Shown here in pieces: positions 1 through 9,846 of a stretch of DNA of 64,000 nucleotides; within the stretch, counting starts at the first letter, position 1, and each line of letters starts with the position of its first letter. The stretch lies in NCBI RefSeq assembly GCF_003989665.1, contig NZ_RZIJ01000003.1, positions 186,001-250,000 of the forward strand, written 5' to 3'. This DNA is from Azospirillum doebereinerae. GTDB lineage: Bacteria > Pseudomonadota > Alphaproteobacteria > Azospirillales > Azospirillaceae. The notes beneath the pieces are model-generated. The model made no database searches and was not told where the DNA came from. It worked only from the letters and a program-made list of their open reading frames with translations. Position numbers and translations under genes: made by a program.

Positions 1-8
1 CCAGGGCG

Positions 9-3000
9 TTGGCGGCCTTGCGGCCGGACCGGCCGGTTTCGCCAAGCCTGCGTGAGGATGCGGAGAAGCGAACGGCGGAAGCCATCGCGCTCTACCGCGA
101 AGGCGACGCGGCCGCGGCCGAGAGGCTGGCGCGGTCGGTGCTGGAGCAGGCGCCCGACGATGGCGTCGCCCTGCATCTGGCGGCTGTCCTGACGGCGCGG
201 CGCGGCGATGACGAGGATGCCGCAATCCTGTTCGGACTGGCGGTGCGCGCCGATTCCACCAACGCGGCTGCTCATGCCGGACAGGCCGAGGCGCTGCAAC
301 GGCTTGGGCGCCATGAGGAGGCCGAAGCCGCCCAGCGCCGCGCCATCGCCGCGCAACCGGATGCGGCCGGGCATTGGGTGAACCGGACGGCCCTGTTGCG
401 CTCCCTGGGCCGGAGCACCGAGGCGGCGGGGACCATCCTTCACGCCATCCGGCTGCGCCCCGATCTGGCCCTTGCCCACAACCACCGTGGTGAGTTGGCG
501 GAAGACCGGATGGTGGCGGTGGCCTGCTACCGCCGGGCGGTGGCGTTGGAGCCGGCGGCGGCGAACACATTCAGCAATCTGGGCGGCGCGCTGCACGCGT
601 TGGAACGCTTCGCGGAGGCCGAGCGCGCGCTGGGCCGGGCAGTGCGGTCGGCGCCGGACCTCGCCATTGCCTGGACCAACCGGGGCAACGCGTTGAGCGC
701 CCTCGGCCGGTTGGCGGAGGCGGAAGCCTGTCACCGCACCGCCATCGGGCGGCGCCCGGAGTTGGCGGAGGCCCACGCCAACCTTGCCTTCCTGCTGCAA
801 CGGAGCAACCGCCGGGACGAGGCGCTCGACGCTTACCGCCAAGCGCTGGAGGCCGATCCCAAACACGCGCAGGCGCATTACAACTTGGCGCTGCTGCTGC
901 TGGAGGAGGGCACGCTTCGCGTCGGATGGGGCGAGCATGAATGGCGTTTCGGCGTCCCGCAGTTTCGCGGGCAGCGCCGCCGGTTGGCCGCCCGCGCGTG
1001 GCGGGGCGAGAACATCGCCGCGTCGCGGCTGCTGGTGTGGCGGGAGCAGGGGGTCGGCGACGAGATCCTGTTCGCGTCCTGCTACGGCGAGGCAATGAAG
1101 CGGGCAGGGCATCTGGTGATCGAGTGTGACCGCCGGCTGATGCCTCTGTTCGCGCGCTCCTTTCCCGGCACCACCGTGCGCGCCGAAACCATGGAACCGC
1201 GCGACGTCGATGTGCAGATCGCCGCCGGAAGCCTGCCGCGCCTGCTGCGTCCCGACCTCAAGCGCTTCCCGGAGCGTCCATCCTGGCTGGTTCCCGATCC
1301 GGCGCGGGTGTCGTCGTGGCGCGCGCGGCTGGCCGTGTTGGGGCCAGGGCTGAAAATCGGGATCGGCTGGCGCAGCCAACTGATGACCGGAGGGCGCAGC
1401 GCCGCCTACACCTCCCTGGACCAATGGGGTGCGATCTTCGCGGTGCCGGGGGTTGTGTTCGTCAATCTCCAGTACGGCGAGTGCGCACAGGAGTTGGACG
1501 ACGCGGAAGCGCGGTTCGGGGTGCGGATCCACCGCTGGGCCGACCTGGACCTGAAGGACGATTTCGACGGCGCGGCGGCGTTGACGGCCAACCTGGATCT
1601 GGTGATCTCCCCGGCGATGTCGGCGGGCGAGTTGGCCGGGGCGCTGGGGGTGCCGGTGTGGCGCTTCGGCGGCCGGGACTGGACCCAACTGGGCACGGGC
1701 GTGCGCCCCTGGTTCCCGTCGATGCGGCTGTTCCAGCCCCGCCCCGGCGAGACGCTGGAGGACGCGCTGAGGCATGTCGCGCGGGCGTTGCGGATGGCCG
1801 GCGCGCAGCCAGCGTTATCGCTATCGCCCACGTCGCCGCCCGAGGATGTGGACCGCCTTTTGGAAGCGTCCGCCGACGCCCACCGCGCCGGGCGCCTGGA
1901 AGAGGCGGCCGAGGGGTATGGGCGGGTGCTCGACCGGCGCCCACGGGATCCGGTAGCGCTCCACCTGTCGGGGTTGCTTGCCCATCAGACCGGAAGCTCG
2001 GCGCAGGGCGAGCCATGCATCGCCGCCGCCCTGGCCGTGGCGCCGCTTTATGCGACGGCGCATATAAGTTTGGGAAATGTCCGCTTGGCGCTGGGGCGTC
2101 CGGGGGATGCGATGGCCGCGTTCCAGGCCGCCTTGGCGGTGCAGCCGGCCGAGCCGGCGGCGCTCAGCAACCTCGGCAACGCGCTGGACGCCCTGCACGA
2201 ACCGGAACGAGCCGAACGTGCGCATCGCTGGGCCATCCACGCCGACCCGGCCCTGGCCGAGGCGCATGACAATCACGGGGCGGTGCTGTCGCGCCTGGGC
2301 CGCCCGGCGGAAGCCGACGCCGCGCACCGCCACGCCCTGACGCGGATGCCCGGTCTGGTGTCGGGCTGGATGAACCGGTCTGTGGCGTTGCGCCGCCTGG
2401 GGCGATTGGACGCCGCCGACCGGAACGGGCAGGTGGCGTTGGCGCTCGACCCGGCTTTGGCCGACGCCATGGCGAACCGTGGCCGGCTGCTGCGTGAGTT
2501 GGGCCGCTTCGACGCGGCGTTGCGCTGGTGCGACCGTGCCCTGGCGGTGTCGCCGGGCCTGCCGGGCGCCGCGTTCAATGGCGGGATCCTGCGGCTGATG
2601 CGCGGGATGCTGGAGGTGGGGTGGGACGGCTACGACCGGCGTTTCGACACGCATGACGTCGGCGGGGCGGCCCGGCTGCCGGGGGTGCCGGTCTGGACGG
2701 GCGACGATCCCGCCGGGCGACGCGTCCTGGTCTGGCGCGAGCAGGGCATCGGCGATGAGATGATGTTCGCTGGCTGCCTGCCCGACCTGATCGCGCGGGC
2801 CGGTCATGTGGTGGTCGAATGCGACCGCCGTCTGGTTCCCTTGTACGCCCGCTCCTTTCCGCAGGCGACGGTGCGCCCGGCGCCCGGCCAGCCCGACACG
2901 CCGGCCGAGGGTGTCGATTGCCACGTCGCCGCCGGGTCGCTGCCGCGTTTCCTGCGCCGCTCGCTGGCCGATTTCAGCCCCGAGCCCGGCTGCCTGCGCG

Positions 3001-3527
3001 CCGACGGCGGGGCGGTCGCGGCTTGGCGGCGGCGGGTAGCCGCGTTGGGTTCCGGGCTGGCGGTGGGGGTCGCGTGGCGGAGCGGCCAACTCGATCCCGA
3101 CCGCATGCCCGACTACACCCGGCTGGAGGATTGGGGGCCGGTCCTCGCGGTGCCCGGTGTCGTCTTCGTGAACCTGCAATACGGTGATTGCGCGGAGGAA
3201 CTGGCGGCGGCGCAGCGGCGTTTCGGTGTGGCGCCGCACGCCTTCGCGGATCTCGACCTGAGGAACGATCTGGACGGCGGCTCGGCGCTGACGTCGGCCC
3301 TGGATCTGGTGATCGCGCCGGCGACCTCGACCGGGGAATTGGCGGGCGCGCTGGGCGTGCCGGTCTGGCGGCTGGGGCGACGCGGCGACTGGACGGGGCT
3401 GGGCACTGGGGTGCGCCCCTGGTTCCCGTCGATGCGGGTGTTTCCGACGCGGGACGGAGAACAGGTCGCCGACCTGTTGCCGGCGGTTGCAGGCGTGTTG
3501 CGCCGCTTGTCGCAGCAGCGTTCATAA
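9..3527 (+). CDS. Tandem TPR-glycosyltransferase-like protein (TPR-GT-TPR-GT), possibly 5' partial
   Basis: Encodes about 1172 residues in two homologous halves. Each half has a run of TPR helices (about residues 20-300 and 612-870) followed by a GT-B-like, heptosyltransferase (GT9)-like domain (about 300-600 and 870-1172) that begins with a LLVWREQGVGDEILFASC-type block and ends with a VRPWFPSMRLF-type block. TPR-linked transferases of this kind are normally cytoplasmic and modify proteins or glycans; the acceptor here is unknown. The frame stays open to the window edge, and TTG at position 9 is only the first possible start, so the true start may lie outside. The gene is closely related to the minus-strand gene at 6188-9721 and shares a near-identical DNA block with it. 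A hairpin follows the stop codon. Confidence 0.8.
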   Translation: MAALRPDRPVSPSLREDAEKRTAEAIALYREGDAAAAERLARSVLEQAPDDGVALHLAAVLTARRGDDEDAAILFGLAVRADSTNAAAHAGQAEALQRLGRHEEAEAAQRRAIAAQPDAAGHWVNRTALLRSLGRSTEAAGTILHAIRLRPDLALAHNHRGELAEDRMVAVACYRRAVALEPAAANTFSNLGGALHALERFAEAERALGRAVRSAPDLAIAWTNRGNALSALGRLAEAEACHRTAIGRRPELAEAHANLAFLLQRSNRRDEALDAYRQALEADPKHAQAHYNLALLLLEEGTLRVGWGEHEWRFGVPQFRGQRRRLAARAWRGENIAASRLLVWREQGVGDEILFASCYGEAMKRAGHLVIECDRRLMPLFARSFPGTTVRAETMEPRDVDVQIAAGSLPRLLRPDLKRFPERPSWLVPDPARVSSWRARLAVLGPGLKIGIGWRSQLMTGGRSAAYTSLDQWGAIFAVPGVVFVNLQYGECAQELDDAEARFGVRIHRWADLDLKDDFDGAAALTANLDLVISPAMSAGELAGALGVPVWRFGGRDWTQLGTGVRPWFPSMRLFQPRPGETLEDALRHVARALRMAGAQPALSLSPTSPPEDVDRLLEASADAHRAGRLEEAAEGYGRVLDRRPRDPVALHLSGLLAHQTGSSAQGEPCIAAALAVAPLYATAHISLGNVRLALGRPGDAMAAFQAALAVQPAEPAALSNLGNALDALHEPERAERAHRWAIHADPALAEAHDNHGAVLSRLGRPAEADAAHRHALTRMPGLVSGWMNRSVALRRLGRLDAADRNGQVALALDPALADAMANRGRLLRELGRFDAALRWCDRALAVSPGLPGAAFNGGILRLMRGMLEVGWDGYDRRFDTHDVGGAARLPGVPVWTGDDPAGRRVLVWREQGIGDEMMFAGCLPDLIARAGHVVVECDRRLVPLYARSFPQATVRPAPGQPDTPAEGVDCHVAAGSLPRFLRRSLADFSPEPGCLRADGGAVAAWRRRVAALGSGLAVGVAWRSGQLDPDRMPDYTRLEDWGPVLAVPGVVFVNLQYGDCAEELAAAQRRFGVAPHAFADLDLRNDLDGGSALTSALDLVIAPATSTGELAGALGVPVWRLGRRGDWTGLGTGVRPWFPSMRVFPTRDGEQVADLLPAVAGVLRRLSQQRS

Positions 3528-3544
3528 TCGATAAGGATGCTAAA

Positions 3545-3579
3545 AAAGCCGGGAAGAGGGATTGCCTCCGCCCGGCTTT
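3545..3579. terminator. Bidirectional rho-independent terminator
   Basis: A 9-bp stem (AAAGCCGGG at 3545-3553 and CCCGGCTTT at 3571-3579) sits between the stop of the plus-strand TPR-GT gene and the stop of the minus-strand small gene at 3606-3782. Read on the minus strand the stem is followed by a run of six T; on the plus strand by TGTTTAAA. It can serve both convergent genes. Confidence 0.75.
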
Positions 3580-3605
3580 GTTTAAAGCGCTTTAATGTGG
3601 GGAGT

Positions 3606-3782
3606 TCAATTGATCCGGCTTTTCGTCAGTCGATCGATTTCTTCCTTGATGTGCAGCTTTTCAAGCTTGAGGCGCTTGACCGCGCCCTCATCCGGCCAGG
3701 ATCTCTTTTCTTCATCAAGGATGGCACGGTCAAGGCGCAAGTGCTTTTCTTGCAAGGAAACAACACGAGCATCGGTGTGCAT
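3606..3782 (-). CDS. Small DUF465 (YdcH-family) protein
   Basis: A 58-residue protein found by reading the minus strand between two larger genes. It starts MHTDARVVSLQEKHLRLDR, runs through a charged helix rich in Leu, Lys and Glu, and ends IKEEIDRLTKSRIN. The paired pattern (a short N-terminal helix, then a basic KRLKLEKLHIKEEI helix) is that of DUF465 proteins, which are small helical hairpins of unknown function common in Proteobacteria. A GGAG ribosome-binding site lies about ten bases before the ATG. It stands alone between a convergent TPR gene and a co-oriented TPR-GT41 gene upstream. Confidence 0.8.
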   Translation of the reverse strand: MHTDARVVSLQEKHLRLDRAILDEEKRSWPDEGAVKRLKLEKLHIKEEIDRLTKSRIN

Positions 3783-3893
3783 GTTCTGCTCTCCGTTTGA
3801 TCGAACCGTGTCCCGTCCCAGTATGACGGGCTGGTGACAACAGTGTTGACCGATCCATTCCGCCGAACAACCCTAATCTTGCGTCTTATGCGG

Positions 3894-6176
3894 TCAGAAC
3901 GTATGAAAAACTGCCTCAATCGATCGGGCATGTGACATTGCGTCGCACAAAGGAGAGGTTGCCACCTCTTCGCGCAGACCCATGCGGATGGTTGCGAGTT
4001 GTTGGTAATCCTCGGCTAAAGTCTTAGCCTTCACGACATAGTCCTCTTCCGAAGCCGCCACCCAGCCCGGCCGTCCCAGGGTGTGCAGCAGCGAGGCGGT
4101 CATCCGGCCGATGAAGCGTTCCCCGGCCAGGGTCACCACCGGCACCCCCATCGACAGAGCGTCGACGCTGGTCAGGCACCCGCCATAGGGGAACGGGTCC
4201 AGGGCGATGTCAACCCGCTCGTGCAGGCGCAGATGCTCCGCATGGCTGGCAACGGGTGGGACGAGATCCAGCCGGTCGCCGCCGACGCCGTGCCGGGCGA
4301 AGGCGTCGGCCATGCGGGCGCGCCCGTCGTCCCCGGCCAGCCCGGCTCCCCTTGACTTCAGCATCAACCGCGAACCGGGAACCGCGTGCAGGACCGCCGA
4401 CCACAGGGCGACGACCCGCTCGTTGATCTTGGCGTCCAGGTTGAAGGAGCCGAAGGTCACGCACCCGCGCGTGACGCAAGGGGGCGGGGTTGGCGGCAGG
4501 GGGCGTGGCGGGTCGAACAGGAAGAAATGGGGCAGGCGCACCAGCCGCTCGGTGAAGATCTCCGTGCTGTCCTCCGGGTGCAGCACTGGGTCGGTCAGCC
4601 ACAGATCCATCGCGTCGACGCCGGTGGCGTGCATGCCGTGGTAGCTGACCTGGAGCGGCGCCGCGCGGCGCGTGAACAGCCCCATGCGCTGCCCGCCGGT
4701 GTGGCCGATCAGGCAGACCAAGACATCGACCCCGTCGGCGCGGACACGCTCGGCCAGCGCGTCGTCGCTCATCCCCCGCGTGTCGCACCAGCCCTCGGCG
4801 AGGCGGCGCAGGCCGGACAGCTCCGGGGCCGCGTAGGGTACGTCGCCATAGACCAGCGGCACGGCACGGGACCGGTCATGCGCCCGCAGCAGTGGCCCGA
4901 TCTGGTCGAGCAGCCGGTTTCCCGGATGCAGATAGCTCGACACGTAGCCGACGCGGAGCGGACGCCCTCCGATCGCGGGAGCGGCGAGCGCCGGATGGGG
5001 CAGTGTTTTCCCGAACCGGTCGCGCCAGCCGGTGATCTCATCGGCCAGCGCGTCGTTGCCGAGATCGGGCAGCAGCAGGGCCGTCGTCAGCCGCGCGCTG
5101 TGAATCCAGGGGGCGTCGCTGAGCCGGGTGGCGATGCGCAGACCGACCATGGCCTCGGCGATGGCGCCCAGGTTCTTGGCGGACAAGGCCCCGTTGTAGT
5201 GCCCGGCGAGGCTGGCCGGGTCGAGTGCGACGGTGCGGCGGTAGGCGGCCCGTGCCGCCTCGAAGCGGCCGAGTTCGAACAGGGTGAGCGCCAGCGCGTC
5301 CTGCGCCTCGAAAAACGTGTCCTGCGCCTCGCGGGCGGTGGGGGCGAGACGCAGCGCGCGGTCCAGCGCCTCAAGGGCCGCCTCCTTCCGCCCTTCCGCC
5401 CGACGGGCGTTGCCGAGAACGAGCAGGGCGCCGAACAGATCCCGCCGCGCGTCCGCGCGTCCGAGGTGGAGACAGGCGGCCCAGGAGAACCACCGCGCGG
5501 CCTCCTCGTGTCGGGCGGTGTCCCGCGCGGTCACGGCCAGATTGTGCAGCGCCTCGCCATGGTCGGGGCGCAGGGCCAGCGCCCGCCGGTACCAGCGCAT
5601 GGCCTCGTCGACCACCCCCCGCCCATGCAGCAGCGCCGCCAGCCGGGCCGGGACCGCACCGGCCAGCGGGTCGAGATCGGCGGCGCGGCGCAGCGCCGAC
5701 ACCGCCCTGTCCGGCCAGCCGGCGGCGTCCAGCGCCACCCCCCAGTGATAGAAGGTCGCGGCGTTTCCCCCGCTCAGCGCCGCCCGGCCGAAGCCGGCCG
5801 CAGACCCGGCGGGGTCGCCGCGCTCGCGCTCGGCATGGCCCAGTCCCTCCTGCGCCTCCACCAGCGCCGGGCGCAGGGCGACGGCGTGGCGGAAGCGTCG
5901 GATGGCGGCGTCCGGCCGCCCCAGCGCGCGCAGCACCTTGCCGTGGTTGGTGTGCGGCTCGGCGGCCAGCGGGTCGGCGGCGGTCGCCCGCCCCAGCAGC
6001 CCGTCGGCCTCCTCCAGCCGCCCGAGCTGGGCGATCAGCAGCCCGCACAGGTGCAGCGCCTGCGGGTTCTCCGGATCGGCGTCGAGGATGCGTCGGTACA
6101 GTTCCTCCGCCTCCGCGTAGCGTCCGGTCTGGTGCAGGTCGAGCGCGATGGAGAGGGCTTCGGCGATGGTCGCCAT
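3894..6176 (-). CDS. TPR protein with OGT/SPINDLY-type (GT41) glycosyltransferase domain
   Basis: A 760-residue protein. Residues 1-350 are TPR repeats beginning MATIAEALSIALDLHQTGR, a start shared with the genes at 12646 and 18412. From about residue 404 there is a GT41/OGT catalytic region: LRVGYVSSYLHPGN, a SYHGMHATGVDAMD block, and VTFGSFNLDAKI with the lysine expected near the nucleotide-sugar pocket, then ALDPFPYGG and VDALSMGVPVVT. GT41 enzymes transfer a sugar to Ser/Thr (or Asn) of proteins in the cytoplasm. The ATG at 6176 was chosen because the longer frame runs into the upstream gene. It lies 11 bases after the 6188-9721 gene and is probably co-transcribed. Donor and target are unknown. 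Confidence 0.85.
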   Translation of the reverse strand: MATIAEALSIALDLHQTGRYAEAEELYRRILDADPENPQALHLCGLLIAQLGRLEEADGLLGRATAADPLAAEPHTNHGKVLRALGRPDAAIRRFRHAVALRPALVEAQEGLGHAERERGDPAGSAAGFGRAALSGGNAATFYHWGVALDAAGWPDRAVSALRRAADLDPLAGAVPARLAALLHGRGVVDEAMRWYRRALALRPDHGEALHNLAVTARDTARHEEAARWFSWAACLHLGRADARRDLFGALLVLGNARRAEGRKEAALEALDRALRLAPTAREAQDTFFEAQDALALTLFELGRFEAARAAYRRTVALDPASLAGHYNGALSAKNLGAIAEAMVGLRIATRLSDAPWIHSARLTTALLLPDLGNDALADEITGWRDRFGKTLPHPALAAPAIGGRPLRVGYVSSYLHPGNRLLDQIGPLLRAHDRSRAVPLVYGDVPYAAPELSGLRRLAEGWCDTRGMSDDALAERVRADGVDVLVCLIGHTGGQRMGLFTRRAAPLQVSYHGMHATGVDAMDLWLTDPVLHPEDSTEIFTERLVRLPHFFLFDPPRPLPPTPPPCVTRGCVTFGSFNLDAKINERVVALWSAVLHAVPGSRLMLKSRGAGLAGDDGRARMADAFARHGVGGDRLDLVPPVASHAEHLRLHERVDIALDPFPYGGCLTSVDALSMGVPVVTLAGERFIGRMTASLLHTLGRPGWVAASEEDYVVKAKTLAEDYQQLATIRMGLREEVATSPLCDAMSHARSIEAVFHTF

Positions 6177-6187
6177 GGGGCGGGGCC

Positions 6188-9100
6188 TTATACGGACAGG
6201 GCGGCGAGGGCGCGGATTGCATGGGTGACGGCGTCCGCCAGCCCCTCGCCGGGGCGGGGCTGGATCAGCCGCATCGACGGGAACCAGGGGCGCACGCCCG
6301 CGCCCAGCTGGGTCCAGTCCCGCGTGCCCAGGCGCCAGACCGGCACCCCCAGCGCCCCGGCCAGTTCGCCCGCCGCCGTGGCTGGCGAGAGGACGAGGTC
6401 CAGATTCGCCATCAGCGCGGCCACCCCCTCGAAATCGTCCTTCAGGTTCAGGTCGTCCCAGCGGTGCAGGCGTCGTCCGTCCTGTCCGACGCCGGCCCGC
6501 CCAACGCCGGCGTGCTCGACGGCGGCCAGTTCGGCGGCGCAATCGCCGTATTGCAGGTTGACCGTCACCACGCCGGGAAGGTCGAGCAACGCCCGCCAAT
6601 CCGCCAAGGTGGTGTAGGCGCCCTGGCGTTGCGCGGTGACGATCTGGCTGCGCCAAGCGAGGCCGACCCTCAGCCCCGGCCCCAGCGCCGCCAGCCGATC
6701 CCGCCACAGCGCCACCCGCGCCGGATCCGGCGTCAGGCAGGCGGCGCGCCGGGGGAAATCGCCCAGCTTGGTGCGGAAAAGGGCGGGCAGGGCGCCGGCG
6801 GCGGCCTGGAGGTCGCAGTCGGGCGGATCGACCGTTTCGCGGCCCTGGGCATCGACGCTCTCGGCCCGCACCGCGACGTGGGGGAAGGAGCGGGCGAACA
6901 AGCTGACCAGCCGCCGGTCGCACTCCACCGTCACCGGCCCGTCCAGCCCCTCCAGCGCGTCGAAGCAGGAGGCGAAGAGGATCTCGTCGCCGACGCCTTG
7001 CTCGCTCCACACCAGCAGGCGCCGGCCGGTCAGGGCCTCGCCCCGCCATTCCGGCCGGGGGATGCGGCGGGCGCGCTGCAACTGGCGGGCGGAGAAGCGC
7101 CGCCCGTAGCCGGCCCACCCCGCCGCGATGTCGCCGTCGGCCAAGGAGAGCAGCCCGAGATTCCAGGCGGCCAGCGCGAACCCCGGATCCAGCCGCAGGG
7201 CGCGCCGTAGATGGGGAGCCGTGTCCTCCGGACGTCCGGCGAGATTGGCCATGGTGGCGAGGTTGTTGTGGGCGTCCGGCACGTCGGGACGCAGGGCCAC
7301 CGCGCGTCGGTAATGGGCGGTCGCTTCGGGATAGCGCCCCTCCAGCTCAAGGGCATGGCCCAGATTGGTGTGGGGCGCCGGGTTCTCCGGGGCCAGCGCG
7401 ATGGAGCGGCGGTGCAGCCGCTGGGCGTCGGCGCCCTGTTTCCCCTTCTGCCGGTTGAGGCCCAGATGGGTCAGCGCCTCCGGAAAATCGGGGCGCAACG
7501 CCAAGGCGCGGGTGAAGGCATGACCGGCGGCCCCGGTCCGGTCCTCCGCCTCGTGGATCAGACCCAGATGGTTCCAGGCGGTGGGGAAGTCGGGTTCGCG
7601 GCGCAGCGCGTCGGCGATCAACCGTTCGGCGTCGGCTTGGTGACCGCATTGGTGATACAGCAGGCCCAGCAGGTGCAGGGCGTCGGCGTGGTTCGGGTCG
7701 GCCTCGATCACCGCGCGGTAAGCGGTCTCGGCCTCGTCCAGCCGGCCGGCGCGGTGGTGGGAAAGGGCGCCGGACAGCAGGGATTCGGTGTCGGGGCGAG
7801 GGGGGCGAACCGCATCCCGCGCCACGTTGCCGGTCGCCCGCAGCGCCCGCGCGATCTGCCCCAGCGCATCCTCCAGCGTCTCGCCGGGGCGGGGCTGGAA
7901 CAGGCGCATCGACGGGAACCAGGGCCGGACGCCCGTGCCCAGCTGGGTCCAGTCCCGGCCGCCGAAGCGCCACACCGGCACCCCCAGCGCCCCGGCCAGC
8001 TCGCCCGCCGACATCGCCGGGGAGATCACCAGATCCAGGTTGGCGACCAGCGCCGCCGCGCCGTCGAAATCATCCTTCAGGTCCAGGTCGGCCCAGCGGT
8101 GGATCCGCACCCCGAATCGCGCTTCCGCCTGCCGGATCTCGGTGTCGCAGTCGTCGTACTGAAGATTGACGAAGTCGATGCCCGGCACCGCGAGGATCGC
8201 GCCCCACTGGTCGAGCCGGGTGTAGGCGGCGCGGCGTTCCTCGGTCATCAGCTGGCTGCGCCAGCCGATCCCGACCTTCAATCCCGGCCCCAGCGCGGCC
8301 AGCCGCTTGCGCCACGCCGCCACCAGCGACGGGTCGGGCACCAGCCACGCGGGCTGCGGTTCGAAGGTGGCCAAGGCGTCGCGCAGGCGGTGGGGCAGGC
8401 CGCCGGCCGGCACCTGGAGGTCGCAATCGGGCGGCTCGACGGTCTCGGCTCCATCCTCGGTGCAGCGTTGCGCCCGGACCGTCGCCGTGGGGAAGGAGCG
8501 CGCGAACAGCGGGACCAGCCGGGAATCGCATTCGATGGTGACGCGGCCGCCGCCCCAGGCCAGCAGGTCGGGGTAGCAGGAGGCGAACAGGATCTCGTCG
8601 CCGACCCCCTGCTCCCGCCAGACCAGCAGGCGGCGTCCGCGCAACGTCTCCCCGCTCCACAGGGGAAGCGGGATGCGGCGGTCCGGGTGGACCTCCCCGG
8701 CGGCGAAGCGCCGCTCGTACCCCATCCAGCCGCGTTCGAGGTCGCCGTGCAGCAAGGCCAGCAGGGACAGGTTGTAGGACGCGGTGGCAAGATCCGGCTC
8801 CTGCGCCAGCGCCTCTTCGTAGCAGGCCTCCGCCTCCTTGTATTTCGCCTGGGCCTGTAGCGCGTTGCCGAGGTTGTAGCGGGCCTCGACGAACTCCGGA
8901 TGAAGCTCCAGCGCTTGGCGGTGGCAGAGTTCCGCCTGATCGGGACGGCCGAGGCGTTTCAGCACGCTGCCCAGGTTGTTCAGGGCGGCGGCGTGGCGGG
9001 GGTGCCGCTTCAAGGCCTCGCGGTAGGCGATCTCGGCGCCTTCATAGGCGCCTTGCTGTTGCAGGATGGCGCCCAGATTGTAATGCGCCTTGGCGTCGTC

Positions 9101-9721
9101 GGGGCGGAGAAACACCGCCATGCGGTGCTGGGCCACCGCCTCGGCCAGCCGGCCGGCGGAGGCCAGCGCGTCGCCCAGGTTGTTGTGCGCCTCGGCCATG
9201 CCGGGGACGAGGCGCACGGCGTGGGACAGCGCCGCGATGCTTTGGCCGCTCCGCCCCAGCGCGCGCTCCGTGTTGCCCAGGTTGTACCAGGCCTTGGCGT
9301 AGTCGGGCCGCAGGGCCAGGGCCGTCGCGAACATCCGCTCCGCCGGGGCGTGGCGGTCGAGCGCGGCCAGCGCGTTCCCCAGATTGTGGCGCGCCTGGGC
9401 GTTCTCCGGATTCAGGAGGATGGCGTTGCGGTGGGCCTGGACCGCGTCCGTCCGCCGGCCGGCGCCGGCCAGCGCGCTGCCGAAATTGTCCCAATAGGCG
9501 GCCACCCCGCGCTCCCGCTCGATGGCGCGTCCGATCAGGTCGACCGCGGCCTCATGCCCGCCGGTCTGAAGCGCCACCACCCCCAGCAGGTGCAGAGCGT
9601 CGGCGTGGTGCGGGTCGGCGGCGAGCACGGCGCGGTAACCCTCCTCCGCCGCCTGGAAGCGCCCGGCCTGATGATGGGCCACGGCCTGCGCCAGCGTGTT
9701 GTCGTCCATCGCCCGTTCCAT
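6188..9721 (-). CDS. Tandem TPR-glycosyltransferase-like protein (TPR-GT-TPR-GT)
   Basis: A giant protein of 1177 residues built like the gene at 9-3527: TPR array (about 1-325), GT9-like domain (about 330-620), a second TPR array (about 640-880) and a second GT9-like domain (about 890-1170). The conserved blocks LLVWREQGVGDEILFASC and WTQLGTGVRPWFPSMRLF occur in the first GT half, with close variants in the second. Start could be the ATG at 9721 or the one at 9709 (MDDNTLAQ), which has a better spaced GGAACGG. The final TPR-GT41 gene begins 11 bases downstream. Its first GT half carries a block of about 260 bp nearly identical to 1504-1769, suggesting recent duplication or gene conversion. 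Substrate unknown. Confidence 0.82.
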   Translation of the reverse strand: MERAMDDNTLAQAVAHHQAGRFQAAEEGYRAVLAADPHHADALHLLGVVALQTGGHEAAVDLIGRAIERERGVAAYWDNFGSALAGAGRRTDAVQAHRNAILLNPENAQARHNLGNALAALDRHAPAERMFATALALRPDYAKAWYNLGNTERALGRSGQSIAALSHAVRLVPGMAEAHNNLGDALASAGRLAEAVAQHRMAVFLRPDDAKAHYNLGAILQQQGAYEGAEIAYREALKRHPRHAAALNNLGSVLKRLGRPDQAELCHRQALELHPEFVEARYNLGNALQAQAKYKEAEACYEEALAQEPDLATASYNLSLLALLHGDLERGWMGYERRFAAGEVHPDRRIPLPLWSGETLRGRRLLVWREQGVGDEILFASCYPDLLAWGGGRVTIECDSRLVPLFARSFPTATVRAQRCTEDGAETVEPPDCDLQVPAGGLPHRLRDALATFEPQPAWLVPDPSLVAAWRKRLAALGPGLKVGIGWRSQLMTEERRAAYTRLDQWGAILAVPGIDFVNLQYDDCDTEIRQAEARFGVRIHRWADLDLKDDFDGAAALVANLDLVISPAMSAGELAGALGVPVWRFGGRDWTQLGTGVRPWFPSMRLFQPRPGETLEDALGQIARALRATGNVARDAVRPPRPDTESLLSGALSHHRAGRLDEAETAYRAVIEADPNHADALHLLGLLYHQCGHQADAERLIADALRREPDFPTAWNHLGLIHEAEDRTGAAGHAFTRALALRPDFPEALTHLGLNRQKGKQGADAQRLHRRSIALAPENPAPHTNLGHALELEGRYPEATAHYRRAVALRPDVPDAHNNLATMANLAGRPEDTAPHLRRALRLDPGFALAAWNLGLLSLADGDIAAGWAGYGRRFSARQLQRARRIPRPEWRGEALTGRRLLVWSEQGVGDEILFASCFDALEGLDGPVTVECDRRLVSLFARSFPHVAVRAESVDAQGRETVDPPDCDLQAAAGALPALFRTKLGDFPRRAACLTPDPARVALWRDRLAALGPGLRVGLAWRSQIVTAQRQGAYTTLADWRALLDLPGVVTVNLQYGDCAAELAAVEHAGVGRAGVGQDGRRLHRWDDLNLKDDFEGVAALMANLDLVLSPATAAGELAGALGVPVWRLGTRDWTQLGAGVRPWFPSMRLIQPRPGEGLADAVTHAIRALAALSV

Positions 9722-9846
9722 CTTCCAGCCCGCCGGTCCGCCCGCGCCCCGATGGGCGCCTCACCGTCAAAGGGAGTGCCATGATCGGGCGTTCACGGTA
9801 AAGATGCCACCGATATCGTTTCATCGCTGGCAAGGGGAACGCCACC

